Under the pieces are notes generated by a model, which was given only the letters and a program-made list of their open reading frames with translations, did no database searches and was not told the DNA's origin. Below are positions 1 through 11,594 of a DNA stretch of 64,000 nt, in pieces; the first letter of the stretch is position 1; the number at the start of each line of letters is the position of its first letter. The DNA comes from Edaphochlamys debaryana (taxonomy: Eukaryota > Chlorophyta > Chlorophyceae > Chlamydomonadales): assembly GCA_016858145.1 (NCBI GenBank), contig JAEHOE010000005.1, forward strand, positions 496,001 to 560,000, read 5' to 3'. The position numbers were made by a program, and so were the translations under genes.

Positions 1-3000
1 CGGCCCCCATGGCCGTGGGCTGGGGCCCGGCGCTGCTGACCATGCTCTTCTGGCTCCAGGTGCTGGCGGCAAAGGTGGCGTTCGACTACTTCGTCATCCT
101 GAGGCCCATGGCGGGACAGGTGAGAACGGCAGGGGAAGTCTGTGGGTTGTGGGCGCCAGCACCAAGGGCTCGCTCTCCAGCTTCCTTGCATCTATCACAG
201 CTCTTCGTTACCTCATCCTCACCCTCCCTCCCTGTCCCTCCCCACCCCTCCCCCCAGATCCGCTTCATCCTGGAGCGCAACTGGCTCAGCTGCGCCACCG
301 CCTCCTCCCGCCACTACCGCTTCTTCGGCACCGAGCTGCCGCTGGCCTGCATCGACGGCGACTGGCTGCTGGTGGGCCTCCGAGTGGCGCCCTTCGTGCT
401 GGTGTGCCTCATCGACACGCAGATCTTCTACCAGCTCGTGCTCATGGCATGGGGCCTGGTGCAGGGCCTCATGTCGCTCAACCTGGGCATCGCGGGGTCG
501 TGGGAGGGCCTGCGGGCCGAGTTCCACCGCACGCCGCTGCGCTGGTGGGGCCGCGGCATGAGCCGCACAGCCAACGACGCAGCACGCGCAGCAGCCGCCG
601 CAGCGCTCAGCAAGCGGCGCGCGGCGGCGCTGGAGGCGACCGGCGGCAGCGAGCCCACGTGGCTGTCGGACGACGAGGACGAGTCGTACGGCTGCCCGGC
701 GGACGGGCCGTACGGCCGTAACTCGTACGGCAGCACCTACACGGCCTCCACCGGCAGCCCCACGCTGCGTGAGGAGGGCGAGGGCGCTGCGGCACTGCCC
801 ACCCCCCGCCGCCACCGCGCCGCCCCGCTGCCGCTCAGCCGCCCCGCCGCTGAGTCGGAGGCTGAGGGCGGCAAGGGCAAGGCCAAGGCCAAGGCCAAGG
901 GCAAGAGCGGCGCCGACCGCGATGCCGCCGCCGCCGCCGAGCTCGTGGCGATGCTGTCAGGCCAGGGCGAGGAGCAGCTGGCCCAGTGGGTGGCGTTCGC
1001 GGCTGCGTGGGACGCGGTCGTGTCTGACCTGCGCTCATGCGATCTGATCAGCGACCGAGAGAGGACCAACCTCGTCTTCACGCGCCTGCCGGCCGCCGCC
1101 ACGGCTATGGCAGGAGCCTCCGCCGCCGGCTCCGCCGTCACCACGCCCTCCGCCGCCGCCGCTGACGCTGCCGCCGCCGACGGCTCCCTCACTGCCGACG
1201 GGGCCTCCTCCACCGCCTCCCGCTCCTCCGCCCGCCCCCTCCGCCCCATCCTGCTCCCCGCCTTCTTCTACGCCGGCCAGCTCCAGCGGGCGGTGGACAC
1301 GGGGGCCGCCTCGCCGCAGCAACAGATGGTGGTGGGCGAGCTGAGGGCCCTGCTCGTGTGGCTGGGCTGCCAGCTGAGGCTCTTCGATGGCGCCCAGGCG
1401 GCGGCGCTGCTGGCGGCGCCGGCGCTGCCCGCTAGCCTGGACTCGGCCCACTGCCGCAGCCGCGAGAAGGGCCTCGCGGCCCTGCGCAAGCTGCTGGCGG
1501 CTCTGACGGGTCTGGCGGAGCCCCTGCCCGCCGCCGCCAGCGCCCCCGCTGGGGAGGGGCAGCGGCGCCGCCAGGCTCTGTACGGCGAGGCTCGCGAGGC
1601 CCTGGAGGGAGTGCTGACGGCCGCCGAGGTGGAGGCACGGGCGGTGCTGAAGAAGGGAGCGCCCTCCCGCCGGAAGGCCAAGGCCGCCGCCGCCTTCACC
1701 GCCGCCGCCGCCAAGTATGCCGCTGCCGACGACGCCCCCGCCGCCCCGGCCGACCCCCCGGCCGCCGCCGCTGCCCTCCTCGAGGCCGCCGCCGCCATCC
1801 GCTCCGGCCTGCTGCAGAGGCCCGAGCGACTGGAGGCGGCCCTGGCGCTTCTGCACCCCGAGAGCAACGGCCGCGGCGAGGTGCCCTGCGCCAGCCAGCC
1901 CGACTCCCCCGCCTCCGTCTCCTCGGCCTCCGCGCCCTCCACCTCCACCGCCCCTTCCGCCGCCTCCACCTCTGTCCGCGTGGACCTGCCCCTCCTCCGC
2001 CGCGTCCTGGCCACCGCTGCCAAGATGGCCTCCCTCTCCGCCGCCGCCGCCCAGCCCACGGGCGCCGAGGCGCGCCGCGTGCTGTCCTTCTTCGTCACCT
2101 CGCTCGCCAATCGCCAGATGACTAAGCCCTGCCCCGTGGCCGCCATGGCCTCCTGGACCGTGCTCACGCCCATCTACGCTGAGGCAGTGCTCTTCCCGCT
2201 CGAGGCCAAGACCGTCGCCGAGAGCCTGGGCCTGCCCGCCGGCAAGGACCCCGCCGCCGCCCTGCCCGACCTCCTGACGGAGACCGAGGACCGCGTCTCC
2301 CTCATGGCCTACCTCCGCTCCATGTTCCCCAAGGACTGGGAAAACTTCAAGGAGCGTCTGGGCTGCGAGCTGGGCGGGGTCGACCTCAGCGCCGCCTCGG
2401 AGCTCGACTTTGCCGAGGGCGGGCCCTTGGCGGAGCACGCCCTGGCCCTGCAGCTGTGGGCCTCCAACCGGGGCCAGGTGCTGGCGCGGACCGTGCGGGG
2501 CATGGCGTGCTATGAGCGTGCGCTGCGTGTGCTGGTGGCGATGGAGCAGCCGCGCAGGCCGGGCGAGGACAGGCTGGAGCACGCGGCGGCGGTTGAGGAC
2601 ACGGTCTCGTCCAAGTTCGCGCACGTGGTCGCCAGCCAGCTGTACGGCAAGTGCCGGCGCTCGTCCAACCTGCGCGAGCGCTGGCTGGCCGAGAGTACGG
2701 ACGTGCTGCTCGAGACCTTCCCCGGCCTCCGCGTGTCGTTCCTGGATGCCGTGCCACTGAGCAAGCAGCAGCAGCAGGAGGGGTACCCCGCCGCCTCCGC
2801 CCCGTCCGCACACCACTTTGCGGTCCTCATCCGCGCACGGCGCCCGGGCGGCGACGGCAAGCAAGACCGCCTGGCGTCAGCAAGCGGAGCCACCGCCGCC
2901 GCCGCGGCCGCGGCGGTTGCGAGCGCCCGTGCTGCGGCCGGCGGCCGTACGGAGGAGCTGTACCGCGTGCGTCTCCCGTACAACCGCTACAGCGGTCGCG

Positions 3001-5429
3001 GCGTGATCGTGGGCGAGGGCAAGCCCGAGAACCAGAACGCGGCGGTTATGTTTTGCTTCGGCGAGGCGCTTCAGACCATCGACATGAACCAGGACAACGC
3101 CCTGGCTGAGGCCCTCAAGATGCGGAACCTGCTGCAGGAGCTGGCACCGGAGCGCACCACACGCGCCGCCAAGCGGGCCGAGCAGGAGCTGAGCGCGGCG
3201 CTGGAGGCCCCCGCCGCCCCCGCCGCAGCTGCCGCCTCCGCCCCCACCCTGCCGCCCGCCTCCGAGCTGCGTCGCCTGCTGTCCGGGCTCCGCTCCGCCG
3301 AGCGTCCGGTTGCGATCGTGGGCTTCCGCGAGTGGGTGTTCAGCGACAAGGCCGGAGCGCTGGGCGCCTTCGCGGCCAGTGCCGAGTTCGCCTTCGGCAC
3401 GCTCGTGCAGCGGACCATGGCGTACCCTGCCAACGTGCGGCTGCACTACGGCCACCCAGACGCGTTCAACAAGCTCTTCACAATGACACGGGTGAGCGGA
3501 GGGCGGTTGAGGGGCGATCGAGGGTGCGGAAGAGCAGGCTAGTGGGACTGATGAAGGCACCGCTTCTAGCTTGCCGCTCTAGCTGTTCAACCTTACTGAT
3601 TTGCAGCCTCCTAACCCTCCCTCTTCCTTCCCTCCCAGGGCGGCATGGCCAAGGCCAGCCGTCAGCTGCACGTGTCGGAGGACGTGTTTGGCGGCATGAA
3701 CGCGGCGCTGCGGGGCGGCGTGACGCGGTACCGGGAATACATCTCCGTGGGCAAGGGCCGCGACACAGGCTTTGACTCCATCAACGCCTTTGAGAACAAG
3801 ATCAGCGCCGGCTTTGGCGAGGTGGCGCTGTCCCGCGACCTCCTCCGCATGGGCACACGCACCGACCTGTGGCGCTGCCTGCACCTCTACCACTCGCTCG
3901 TCGGCAACTACTTCAACACATGGCTCGTCATGGGCTCCGTGTATGCCCACATCTACGCCCTGCTCTTCTTCGCGCTCGCCCAGGCGGCCGTGTACCGCGT
4001 GATCGTCTACTACCCCTCCCCGCCGCCGCCCCCGCTGGGCACCCCTGACATGCCAGCCATCGCCAACGCGCCGCCGCCGCCCGCCCCCGTGATCAAGGAG
4101 GTGCTCGGGTACGACACGATCCGCGTGGAGCACGTGCTGCAGCTGGGCTTACTCAGCCTGCTGCCGTACGTGGCTGAGGTGGCGCTGGAGCAGGGCCTGC
4201 TCCGCGGCATCGTGGCGGCTCTGGCTCAGGTGCTGAGCGGCTCCTTCACGTTTTTCATCTTCAAGCAGCAGACCACCGCATCGGCGCTGCACAAGTCCGT
4301 ACTGTACGGCGGCGCCAGCTACATTGCCACGGGCCGCGGCTTCAGCATCACGTCATCCTCCTTCATCAAGCTCTGGGCCAACTACGGCCGCTCCCACATG
4401 GCTCTGGGCTTCGAGCTGGCCGCCATGGCGATCGCGCTCGCTGCCACCAACGACTGCGCCCGCTGCTCCTACGCCGGCCTGACCTGGGGCACGTGGCTGG
4501 CCGCCCTGTCCCTCATCCTGGCGCCCTGCTGGTTCAACCCCATGGCCTTCTCGCCCGCCAAGGTCAAGCGGGACATCAACGCCTGGGCCGCGTGGCTGCG
4601 CGGCGAGGTGGACCGGGAGCTGGGGGTGACGTGGCACCAGTGGAACCGCCGGCAGCTGGCGGCGTCGCGGGACGAGGCGGGCACGCAGACGGACCGCGGC
4701 GGCAACGTGATGTGGGGCCTGGCGCTGGGCTCCCTGCCGCCGGCCATGCTCGCCTTCGCCGCCGCCTCGCGCCTCACGCTGCGCCTCGACGGCCTGGCGA
4801 TGCTGCCGGGCCCCTTCCGCTCCAGCTGGGCTTTCTTCCTGGCCGTTTCGGCGCTGCTGTGGCTGGGCCTGGCGGCGGCCGCCCGTGCGTCCCGCCGCTT
4901 CGGCGACGTCAGCGACCGCCGGCGCTGGCGGCTGTGGGCGTTCTGGGTGGGCGCCGGCTCCGTTGCCGCCTGCGTTGTGTTCCTGGTGGGTGCCACCCAG
5001 TGGTACTCGGGCCCCGGCCCCGCCAACATGGCCCTCATCGCCTATGCCAACATCAACATCGCCCTCGCGCTGCACCGGGGCCTGGAGCACGCCGCGCCGC
5101 GCTCCCGCACCGCCCGGCGGCTGGTGGACGGCGGGCATGCGGTGCAGGACTGGCTGGTGGGCTGGAGCGTGCTGCTGGTGCTGGGCGTGCTGAGCCTGCT
5201 GGGCCTGGTCAGCCGCATCCAGACCACGCTGCTCTTCAACGTGACGTTCGCCAAGTCCGTGAAGCGGGGCAGCCTGGTCAAGACCATCGGCCTGGCCAAG
5301 GAGGAGCGGGGGCAGCAGGCGGCGCTGGTGGGGATGGTGATGGCCGAGGGGGACGAGGGGAGCGTGCTGAGCGGGGGCAGCCTGGCCAGCAGGCCCAGCA
5401 AGCAGCCCTCGGGAATGCTGAGGCTGTAG
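1..5429 (+). CDS. Callose (1,3-beta-glucan) synthase, GT48 family, C-terminal part
   Basis: Polymerises UDP-glucose into 1,3-beta-glucan at the plasma membrane. The 5' end lies outside the window; the open frame already runs from base 3. Exons are 1-119, 258-3491 and 3639-5429, all joined in phase 0, giving about 1,713 C-terminal residues. Several membrane segments open the piece, including the family pattern LVCLIDTQIFYQL. A long cytosolic part follows, with the GT48 signature GEGKPENQN and TIDMNQDN (about 3013-3105) and KMRNLLQEL. The last exon holds NAFENKISAGFGEVALSRD, LYHSLVGNYFNTW and a run of hydrophobic segments. The central loop carries long Ala/Ser/Pro-rich insertions (about 560-2100) not usual in land-plant enzymes. 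Related algal proteins are very large, so much of the N-terminus is probably missing here. The family call is secure; the product could serve septum, cyst or division-wall synthesis. Confidence 0.93.
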
Positions 5430-5991
5430 AGGGATGTGACTATGATGTGATGTCAGTGGGGGTTGAGGATGTGGGCGGAAGGTGAAGGTGTGTCAACGGG
5501 ATGTGTGGTGCCATGATGGGTCTGTGGGCCGAGCTGTTGAGGTTGCGCTCAAACGGGGGCGCAGCTGCAAGCCGGCCGGGGCGTACGTCTTCTTCTTTTC
5601 GTCTACAGCAGGATGCTTCTAGCCATGGCAGGTGACCGCTCCGATATTTATGCGCTTATGTTCCCATGTGCGGCGTGCTGGATGGGTTTAGTTGGTGGTG
5701 GTTGCCTGTTGAATTGCTTACCCTTAGACATTGCGTACGCATGCGCCGCGCAGCTGATTGATTGCTTCACCTCTAGCTGACAAGTTGGCCTTTTTATTGC
5801 CCATTGGTTCGTGGCCCTTTGTTACCGGTACCGGTATAGCATCCTGACGCTTCAGGCAGGATGATTAGATATTAGTGCCCCTAGCGGCGGGTCCCGTAGT
5901 CCAATAACGGGATCCCTTGGATAGCTGATTGATTCCGGGTTGTTCCTACTTAATGGTCATCTACCTAGCCAGGGAATAGAGCTTATGTGAG

Positions 5992-5996
5992 TTACA
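5992..5996 (-). terminator. TGTAA polyadenylation signal, NEMP gene
   Basis: This is the first TGTAA on the minus strand after the stop at 6429. It lies beyond the opposing gene's signal at 6189, so the two 3' UTRs would overlap by about 200 bases. Confidence 0.45.
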
Positions 5997-6188
5997 CCAA
6001 GAGTAATACATGGCATGAGATGATGGCACGCAGGATGTACCGCGATTGTGTGACCAGCAAGCGGCAGCACGGGTTTGTGAGTGGTTGATGACACGGAGAC
6101 CGCACCAAGGGAGTGGAGGGATACAGTGCTGCGCTCAGAGTGCCATGTGCGGAACGACGTGGGTTTGCCGCTGACATCATATGCGGCC

Positions 6189-6193
6189 TGTAA
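6189..6193 (+). terminator. TGTAA polyadenylation signal, callose synthase
   Basis: This is the first TGTAA (the chlorophyte polyadenylation signal) downstream of the stop at 5429, about 760 bases away. The distance makes the 3' UTR long. Confidence 0.45.
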
Positions 6194-6428
6194 GATACAG
6201 TCTTGACGAGAACCTCGCCTCTTGCCCCCGGTCCACGTGCTCCCTCGCCGTGCAACAAAGCCTAGCGCTCATCTTGAACGCGTATCCGTACAGTACACTA
6301 CCCTCAAGCTTGACTTTGCACATCCCTGCCCACAACCGCCGCCAACTTGCAACCACGTCAGCGTAGGGGCCGCTGCCCTCCGCATCCTGACTCGCTACCT
6401 CCCTTACCACACAGCCTCCTCACGCTGC

Positions 6429-8859
6429 TCACACGACCCGGTTGCGGCGCCGCCGGGCCGACCCCGGGGCGACCTCCGGGCTGCTCATGGCGCCATCGGA
6501 GGCGGGCGTGGGCACCGCCGGCGCCTCCAGCCTGCCCGCCGCCATGTCGGGCGTATAGCCCTGCTCCACCAGCCTGCGGTGTATGGGTGTGTGTGCAGGA
6601 CGCGGCCTCGGTCAGCGTGCCCTTGGGCCGTGCCGCGGCTTTGCGCTGAGACTGAACAGGACTGCGGCGTGCGACTGTACGTCAACGCCAGCACCTAGGC
6701 TGTGGTTTCGGAGGTGAAGAGCGTCGTCCTTGCGCGTTGGCGCCAACCGCCCCAATCTTCGTCAGGCGGACCGTGTGCCCTTCGCCTCACCTGTTGTATA
6801 GGTCTCCGCCAATCTTGATGCCCCGGCCGCTGAGCGGGTTGATGATCATGCCCGCCCGCACCAGCGGGCTGACCATGTCGCCCGGCGCCGGGCCCGATCC
6901 CGGCGGCACCGCACCGTAGCCTGCCCCGTACATGGCCTGGGCCGGGGTAAGCGGCAGCGGCGAGCCCATGCCACCGAGCGCTCCGTAGGGCGTGGTCATG
7001 GCGCCGAGGCCGTAGGGGCTGGGCTCCTGCGGTTGCGCTCCGTAGCGGTAGGCGGGCTGCAGGGCGACCAGGCGGGGCGTGGGCGCACCCGAGGTGAAGG
7101 GCCCCGGCGTGGCGCCGCCTGCGGCCGAGCCAGGGGTGGCGGGCGGCCAGGCCTCGGCCTGGGCCCCTGCGCCTGCGCCCGGGTGCGCGTGCGCCGCCGG
7201 TCCGCGCCTGCGGGCCAATGTGCACGACGGTTAGACAACAATTGGGTGCGATGGCAAGACATTCGAGTACGCGGTGGACAGCACTCATACAGAAGAGCCC
7301 CCGGCCAGGCCCCCGTGATATTGGGACCCGTGTCATACCTGGCAATCAGACGCGCCGCGCCCCGGGCCAGCCACGCCACCCCGGCCGCCGCCACCAGGGC
7401 CATGAACACAGCCGGCTGCGTCCACGTGCCGCCGTACAGCAGCACTAGCCCCAGCAGCTGCAGCCCGACCCGTACGACGGTGTTGAGCTTGGGGTTTTCC
7501 GTGCCGCCGTACAGGTACGTCAGTGCGGCGCCCACCAGGCCCGCCAGGCCCAGGTAGGCCAACAGCGCGCGGTTGTGCAGCAGCGCGTAGGCCGAGGGCA
7601 GCCAGTGGCCCGTCAGCCAGCGGAGCAGCGCCCATGACGAGGAGCCCATGATGGCGGCGGTGGCGGCAAGGGAGCGCCGCCCCGGCATCTGCCTGCGGAC
7701 GGAGGAGCCGCCAGGAGACAGGTGGAGACAGTTGCGACCGTGGCCCCTTTCTTTAGCCCCAGCCAGGAGCCGAGCTCAAGGTGCCTCCAAGCCTGGCCAA
7801 CTCGGTCCTGAATGGGCCGCACTATAGGCGCTAGCCGGCGGCACTCTACACAGAGGCCTGTTTTTGTCACCCGCTAGTACCTTCCCAGCTCAAGCTTTTC
7901 CGAGGGCAATCTGGCCCAGCCCTCCCCCGCCCTCCCCTGCCGCACCTGCCCACGACCCAGATGAGGACGAGCACGGAGCACAGCGCAAAGATGAGGCCCC
8001 CGCTGGTGACGCGCAGGGCCATGCTCTCGGACAGGGGCCCCGCCAGCGCAAACACCAGCGCCCCCGCCACGCAGGCGCCCACCATCCACTGGTCCTGCTC
8101 ATGGTTCGTGGCGAAGCGGCATGGCACGCCTTGGGAGCAAGCAAGGGTGGAAGGGGGGGACGCGGGGTGTCTCAGGCAGGATGGCAAGGTGAATAGGAAC
8201 GAGGGGGTAAACGCGAGGCCGCGGCCGGGAGCAGGAAAGGGGGGCTGGCAGTAGATGGGTGGCGGCGTAGCGGTGAGCCCCCAGAGCCCGCCCTGGTATG
8301 AGACGAGCGCACACCTGTGCTGATGACCTTCCGCACACCAATGTAGTTTGTGGAGAAGGGCGAGAGCTGCAGCTGGCAGCCGGGCTGGAAGAGGGACGTG
8401 ATGCTGCACCAGGCCTGCTCGCGGTGGGTGTAGCGCTGGTACAACTCATCGGGGCTGGAGCCCACGTATAGCTTGAACTGCGGGCCAGGAGTTGCGTTCA
8501 AGGGAGGCGCGTGAGCGAGCGAGGCGGGTCAGCGTGCGGGGCGGGGGGGAGGCGCGAGGCTGCGAGGGGGGTAACGGCCGCCCAAGGGCCGTGTGCGCGC
8601 GAACCTTGGGCCAGCTCGAGCTCACCGTCTGCAGCTTGCCGCAGTCCACCGTGACCGACACGGGCTTCCAAATGTAAGGAAAGACCAGCAGCCCCGATAC
8701 GCCGTGGCATTTGAGCACTTGCGTGAATTCCTTCAGCAAATGGCGCTCAGACTCGGTGGCAGTGCCCTCCGTCAGCTCGTGGCATGCCAGCGCCAGCCTA
8801 CAGCTCCCTATAGCGATCAGAGCCACTAGGCAGGCGAGGGGGCCCAGCCGTGGTGTCAT
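6429..8859 (-). CDS. NEMP/TMEM194-family nuclear envelope membrane protein
   Basis: Exons on the minus strand are 8859-8626, 8477-8315, 8129-7946, 7692-7339, 7207-6791 and 6573-6429; all phases agree and give 498 residues. The chosen ATG opens a clear signal peptide (residues 1-25, ending LALA). A cysteine-containing lumenal domain follows (about 26-140), then roughly five hydrophobic segments between 145 and 310 and a low-complexity Ala/Gly/Pro stretch. The C-terminus has the family hallmark INPLSGRGIKIGG followed by LYNRLVEQGYTPD and a basic tail RRRRNR. This matches the NEMP family (DUF2215), inner nuclear membrane proteins that contact chromatin factors and support envelope stiffness and fertility in animals. 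Its role in an alga is unknown. An in-frame upstream ATG exists but would bury the signal peptide. Confidence 0.85.
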
Positions 8860-9856
8860 CGCTGGGCCCCGCAAATTGGCGAAGTTGACTTTCGCAGCGA
8901 GACACGTGTAGGAGCTGGGAGGCTGCTTGTGCTTCTGACTATCTATTGAACGTCTCGCAATGCGCTCCGACGACGGGTTATGCTGTGTCTGCGGAGCGGG
9001 CGGCCATGAACCCCGTGCCGATCCCGGGTTCCCCCGTCCATCCCTGCGGCCGTCCAGAGGTGGTGCCTGGAGCTCGGGCTCCAGCAGTCCCGAGTTCCCC
9101 CCGCCCCTGTGCAGCACCCCAGTCTCTACAAGTGTGCCTCGAAAGATAAGTGCTCCTCGGGAGATAATTGCTCAGTTAAAGTCATCACTGGCGTTGCCGG
9201 AATGCCTCGGCGGCCGCCTCTTCGTTGACGGCGGCCTGCTGGGCGCTGGGCAGCGGGCAGGCGCTGGCGAGGTTGCCTTTCGTCCATCCTTGCCTGCCTG
9301 GCTGAGACTAGCCAGTGCACGCCGGCCGACCGGAGAGGACAGAGGTGGCAGCGGCTGCCCCTTACAGATAAGATCCGTACCGCGGGATCAGGGGCCCCTT
9401 GCGCCTTGCCACGTTGGGACTGTCAGAGGGCTTCCTGCTTGGCAACTGCTCTGCTGCCACACCCTTGAGCATTCATAGATTGCAGTCGTACTGGGTCATC
9501 AACCAATTCAAACGTCACCAACATGATATACGTGAAGCTGCTCTCAGCATACCGGTACTCCAGGGATAAAGCAACAAAGCCTCTCCCTGATGGGATGTTG
9601 TCGTGAAGTTCTGTGCAGCCGGCGCCAAGTACTCACCGGCCTCCGTGCCCTCTTTCAAGCGACTCTCCTCATAGTCTTCCCCAAGACTGCCTCCGCGCTA
9701 ACCCGGTCTCCCCCAGCCCACCCTCCAGACCGGCATGCAGTCCCCCTTGACTTGCCCCCCTGCTCATCAGCGCCCCCGCCCCAACCCCTCCCCCATTCCC
9801 CCCTTCACATTTTGCCTCCGTCATATCCTGACAAGAGGCCTTACAACCTGCTCTCC
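8860..9856. other. Intergenic between two minus-strand genes
   Basis: This holds the 5' leader and promoter of the NEMP gene and the 3' UTR of the small plastid-protein gene. TGTAA signals on the minus strand occur at 9841-9845, just past the stop, and at about 9360. No further gene is supported. Confidence 0.5.
9841..9845 (-). terminator. TGTAA polyadenylation signal, small plastid-protein gene
   Basis: A minus-strand TGTAA lies 11 bases past the stop codon at 9857. That is unusually close; a second candidate lies near 9360. Confidence 0.4.
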
Positions 9857-11112
9857 TCACTGCTTCCCGTCCTGGCCAGGGGCCTCCATGGTGAGGTCCT
9901 GCATGGTGGGCACGTTGGCGATGCGGGTGACGAACTCCTCGGCCAGATCCAGATCGTCCTCCGCCTCCTCCAGCTCGTCCACCAGATCAGAGATCACGAC
10001 TGTACGGCAAAAGATCCAGGGCAGGGGTGGGGGAGGCCAGCTCAATCAGGCATCAGGGGAAGGACAGGGCGAGGGCATCTAGATTGGACGGTGGCCGTAC
10101 GGAGCGGGTGGCATGGGCATGTGGCATCGGGGTGCCTAACACTCGCACCCATTCCCAGGGAGCCCCATCCTTCCGCCCCCGCTCTTTGTCCATGTGGGGG
10201 CCACACGCTCGTGCCCCCCGCACGAGTCGGCTTGTCACACGGGATGGCATAGGTCCCTTGAAGCAGCTTGAAGTGTCTGCGATCGCAGCCCCATCTTTGC
10301 CCCACGCCCGACCATCCCCAGAAACAATGGACAACAACTCACAGGTGTCGTACACGTACATGGCCCCTCCGCCAATGATGGAGCCCAGGCCCGCGACCAG
10401 GAAGTCTCGCCGGCTGGGCTTGAACCAGGGGGCGCTGGCCTGCAGCCAAGGATTACGTGGCACGCGGATGTTGTGGGCCGATTGGAAGGGGCCGTCCAAC
10501 TCTGAATCTCTCCACGACAGTAGGTTCCAGCACCCTCGCCTGTCCGTGTTCCCCGCAACGCAAACGGCGGGCCTTTCCCGGGCCCCCCCACATGCCCCAG
10601 GCCCAACCGTAGCTAGCTGGAGGGTGTTGGGGGGGCGCTATCCCGCTATGTGAAAGTGTAGGGGAGGGCAGCTGTTGCCGGCTGTGCACGTTGCGGTGGA
10701 TTGGCGCATTCTCATGCTCCCGGAACGGCTGGGAGCCCCGGATGCTTGGGGCCTGGCCCTTCTTGCCCCAGTCAGGTCCCTGGCCCCTTTCCCAAGCGCC
10801 TACCCGAGGCGGCGGCGGCGGCGGGGGCGGGGGCGGCGGAGGAGGGGGAGGGGGCAGCGTGTCAACGCTGGGTTGCCCTTGGCTTCTGCGCAGATGAAAC
10901 GACCACCGGGAAGATCATTAATTAGGGGTTTTGGAGTTGGGAACGGGGCGCAATGGCTAGCAGCCCCCCTGCGAAGGAGCTCGCGCTGGGGGCGGGCGGG
11001 GGAACTCCCACCTGCACACGAGTCGGCACGGCCGCGTCGGCACCACGCTGGCGGCCGCCGGCAGCCTTGCTGTCCCGGTAGAGACAGCGGACCTGCTGCT
11101 TACACACTGCAT
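9857..11112 (-). CDS. Small putative plastid protein with twin-arginine motif and one hydrophobic segment
   Basis: The exon model on the minus strand is 11112-11012, 10885-10804, 10439-10343 and 9999-9857, giving 140 residues with consistent phases. The first exon reads as a chloroplast transit peptide rich in Ser, Ala, Arg and Thr with almost no acids (begins MQCVSSRSAVSTG). Exon 2 is mostly a proline run and is the least certain part. Exon 3 holds SRRDFL followed by the hydrophobic stretch VAGLGSIIGGGAMY. This is the twin-arginine (Tat) consensus ahead of a transmembrane or cleavable core. The C-terminal 48 residues are acidic and helical-looking (VDELEEAEDDLDLAEEF). I do not recognise the family. 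Inference: a thylakoid-lumen or Tat-anchored thylakoid protein. It shares a divergent promoter with the FdC2-type ferredoxin gene. Confidence 0.6.
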
Positions 11113-11594
11113 GGTTGGAGCGCTGTCTTAAACCCTAGCGGAGCGTGCACCGAGTAAGCGGCCAGTCGCGTCTCGGGGATGCTCGGCGGCGCTACACGAG
11201 CAAGGCAGCGTGTAAATCAGTCGTTAATTTCTGAATTGATGCTCGGCGTGTGCTGCGCGAACACTCGGCTCGCGTATGGCGTCCTGCCCGCTCCGTCCCC
11301 CCCCCCATGCAGCGCTGCAATCGCGATCGCGGACTGCCCTCAGACTCTCTCAAGAGCCCGCAGCAACGACACCAGGTCATACGGAAGAGCTCAGAGCTTA
11401 CGTTTAGCGCATCCCGGCCACTCAACTCGCGTGCAAGCACAGACCAGCGACCCATCCCTACAAGCCGAAGGTACACCCGCAAGCAAACTGTCGACGCTCC
11501 GCCTTCCGGCTTGTCCAACCCCAAGCGCTTGCTCACTTTCCTTCGCTCGTGCCGTCGTAGGGTCCGGATTCTCTCGGCGGCCAAGACGACCACG
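11113..11594. promoter_or_regulatory. Divergent promoter: small plastid protein / FdC2 ferredoxin
   Basis: This 482-base spacer lies between the two opposing ATG codons and must hold both promoters and leaders. I see no convincing TATA box. Both flanking products are predicted to enter the plastid, so co-expression is plausible. Confidence 0.5.

Larger units (their letters stand above)
5430..6428. other. Convergent 3' intergenic region
   Basis: This stretch lies between the stops of the callose synthase (+) and the NEMP gene (-). It is less GC-rich than the genes and holds only short unsupported reading frames. The first TGTAA after the callose synthase stop is at 6189. The first on the other strand is at 5992. 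Both transcripts therefore probably run through this region and overlap at their ends. Confidence 0.6.

Noticed and set aside
1035..2864. Long minus-strand frame of 609 codons opposite the callose synthase
   Set aside because: It is an antisense shadow of GC-rich coding sequence; its composition is Gly/Gln/Arg-rich with no domain, and the plus strand encodes a recognised enzyme.
4493..5485. Plus-strand 330-codon frame overlapping the callose synthase end
   Set aside because: It is a shifted frame of the same exon, rich in Gly/Arg/Pro, with no homology features.
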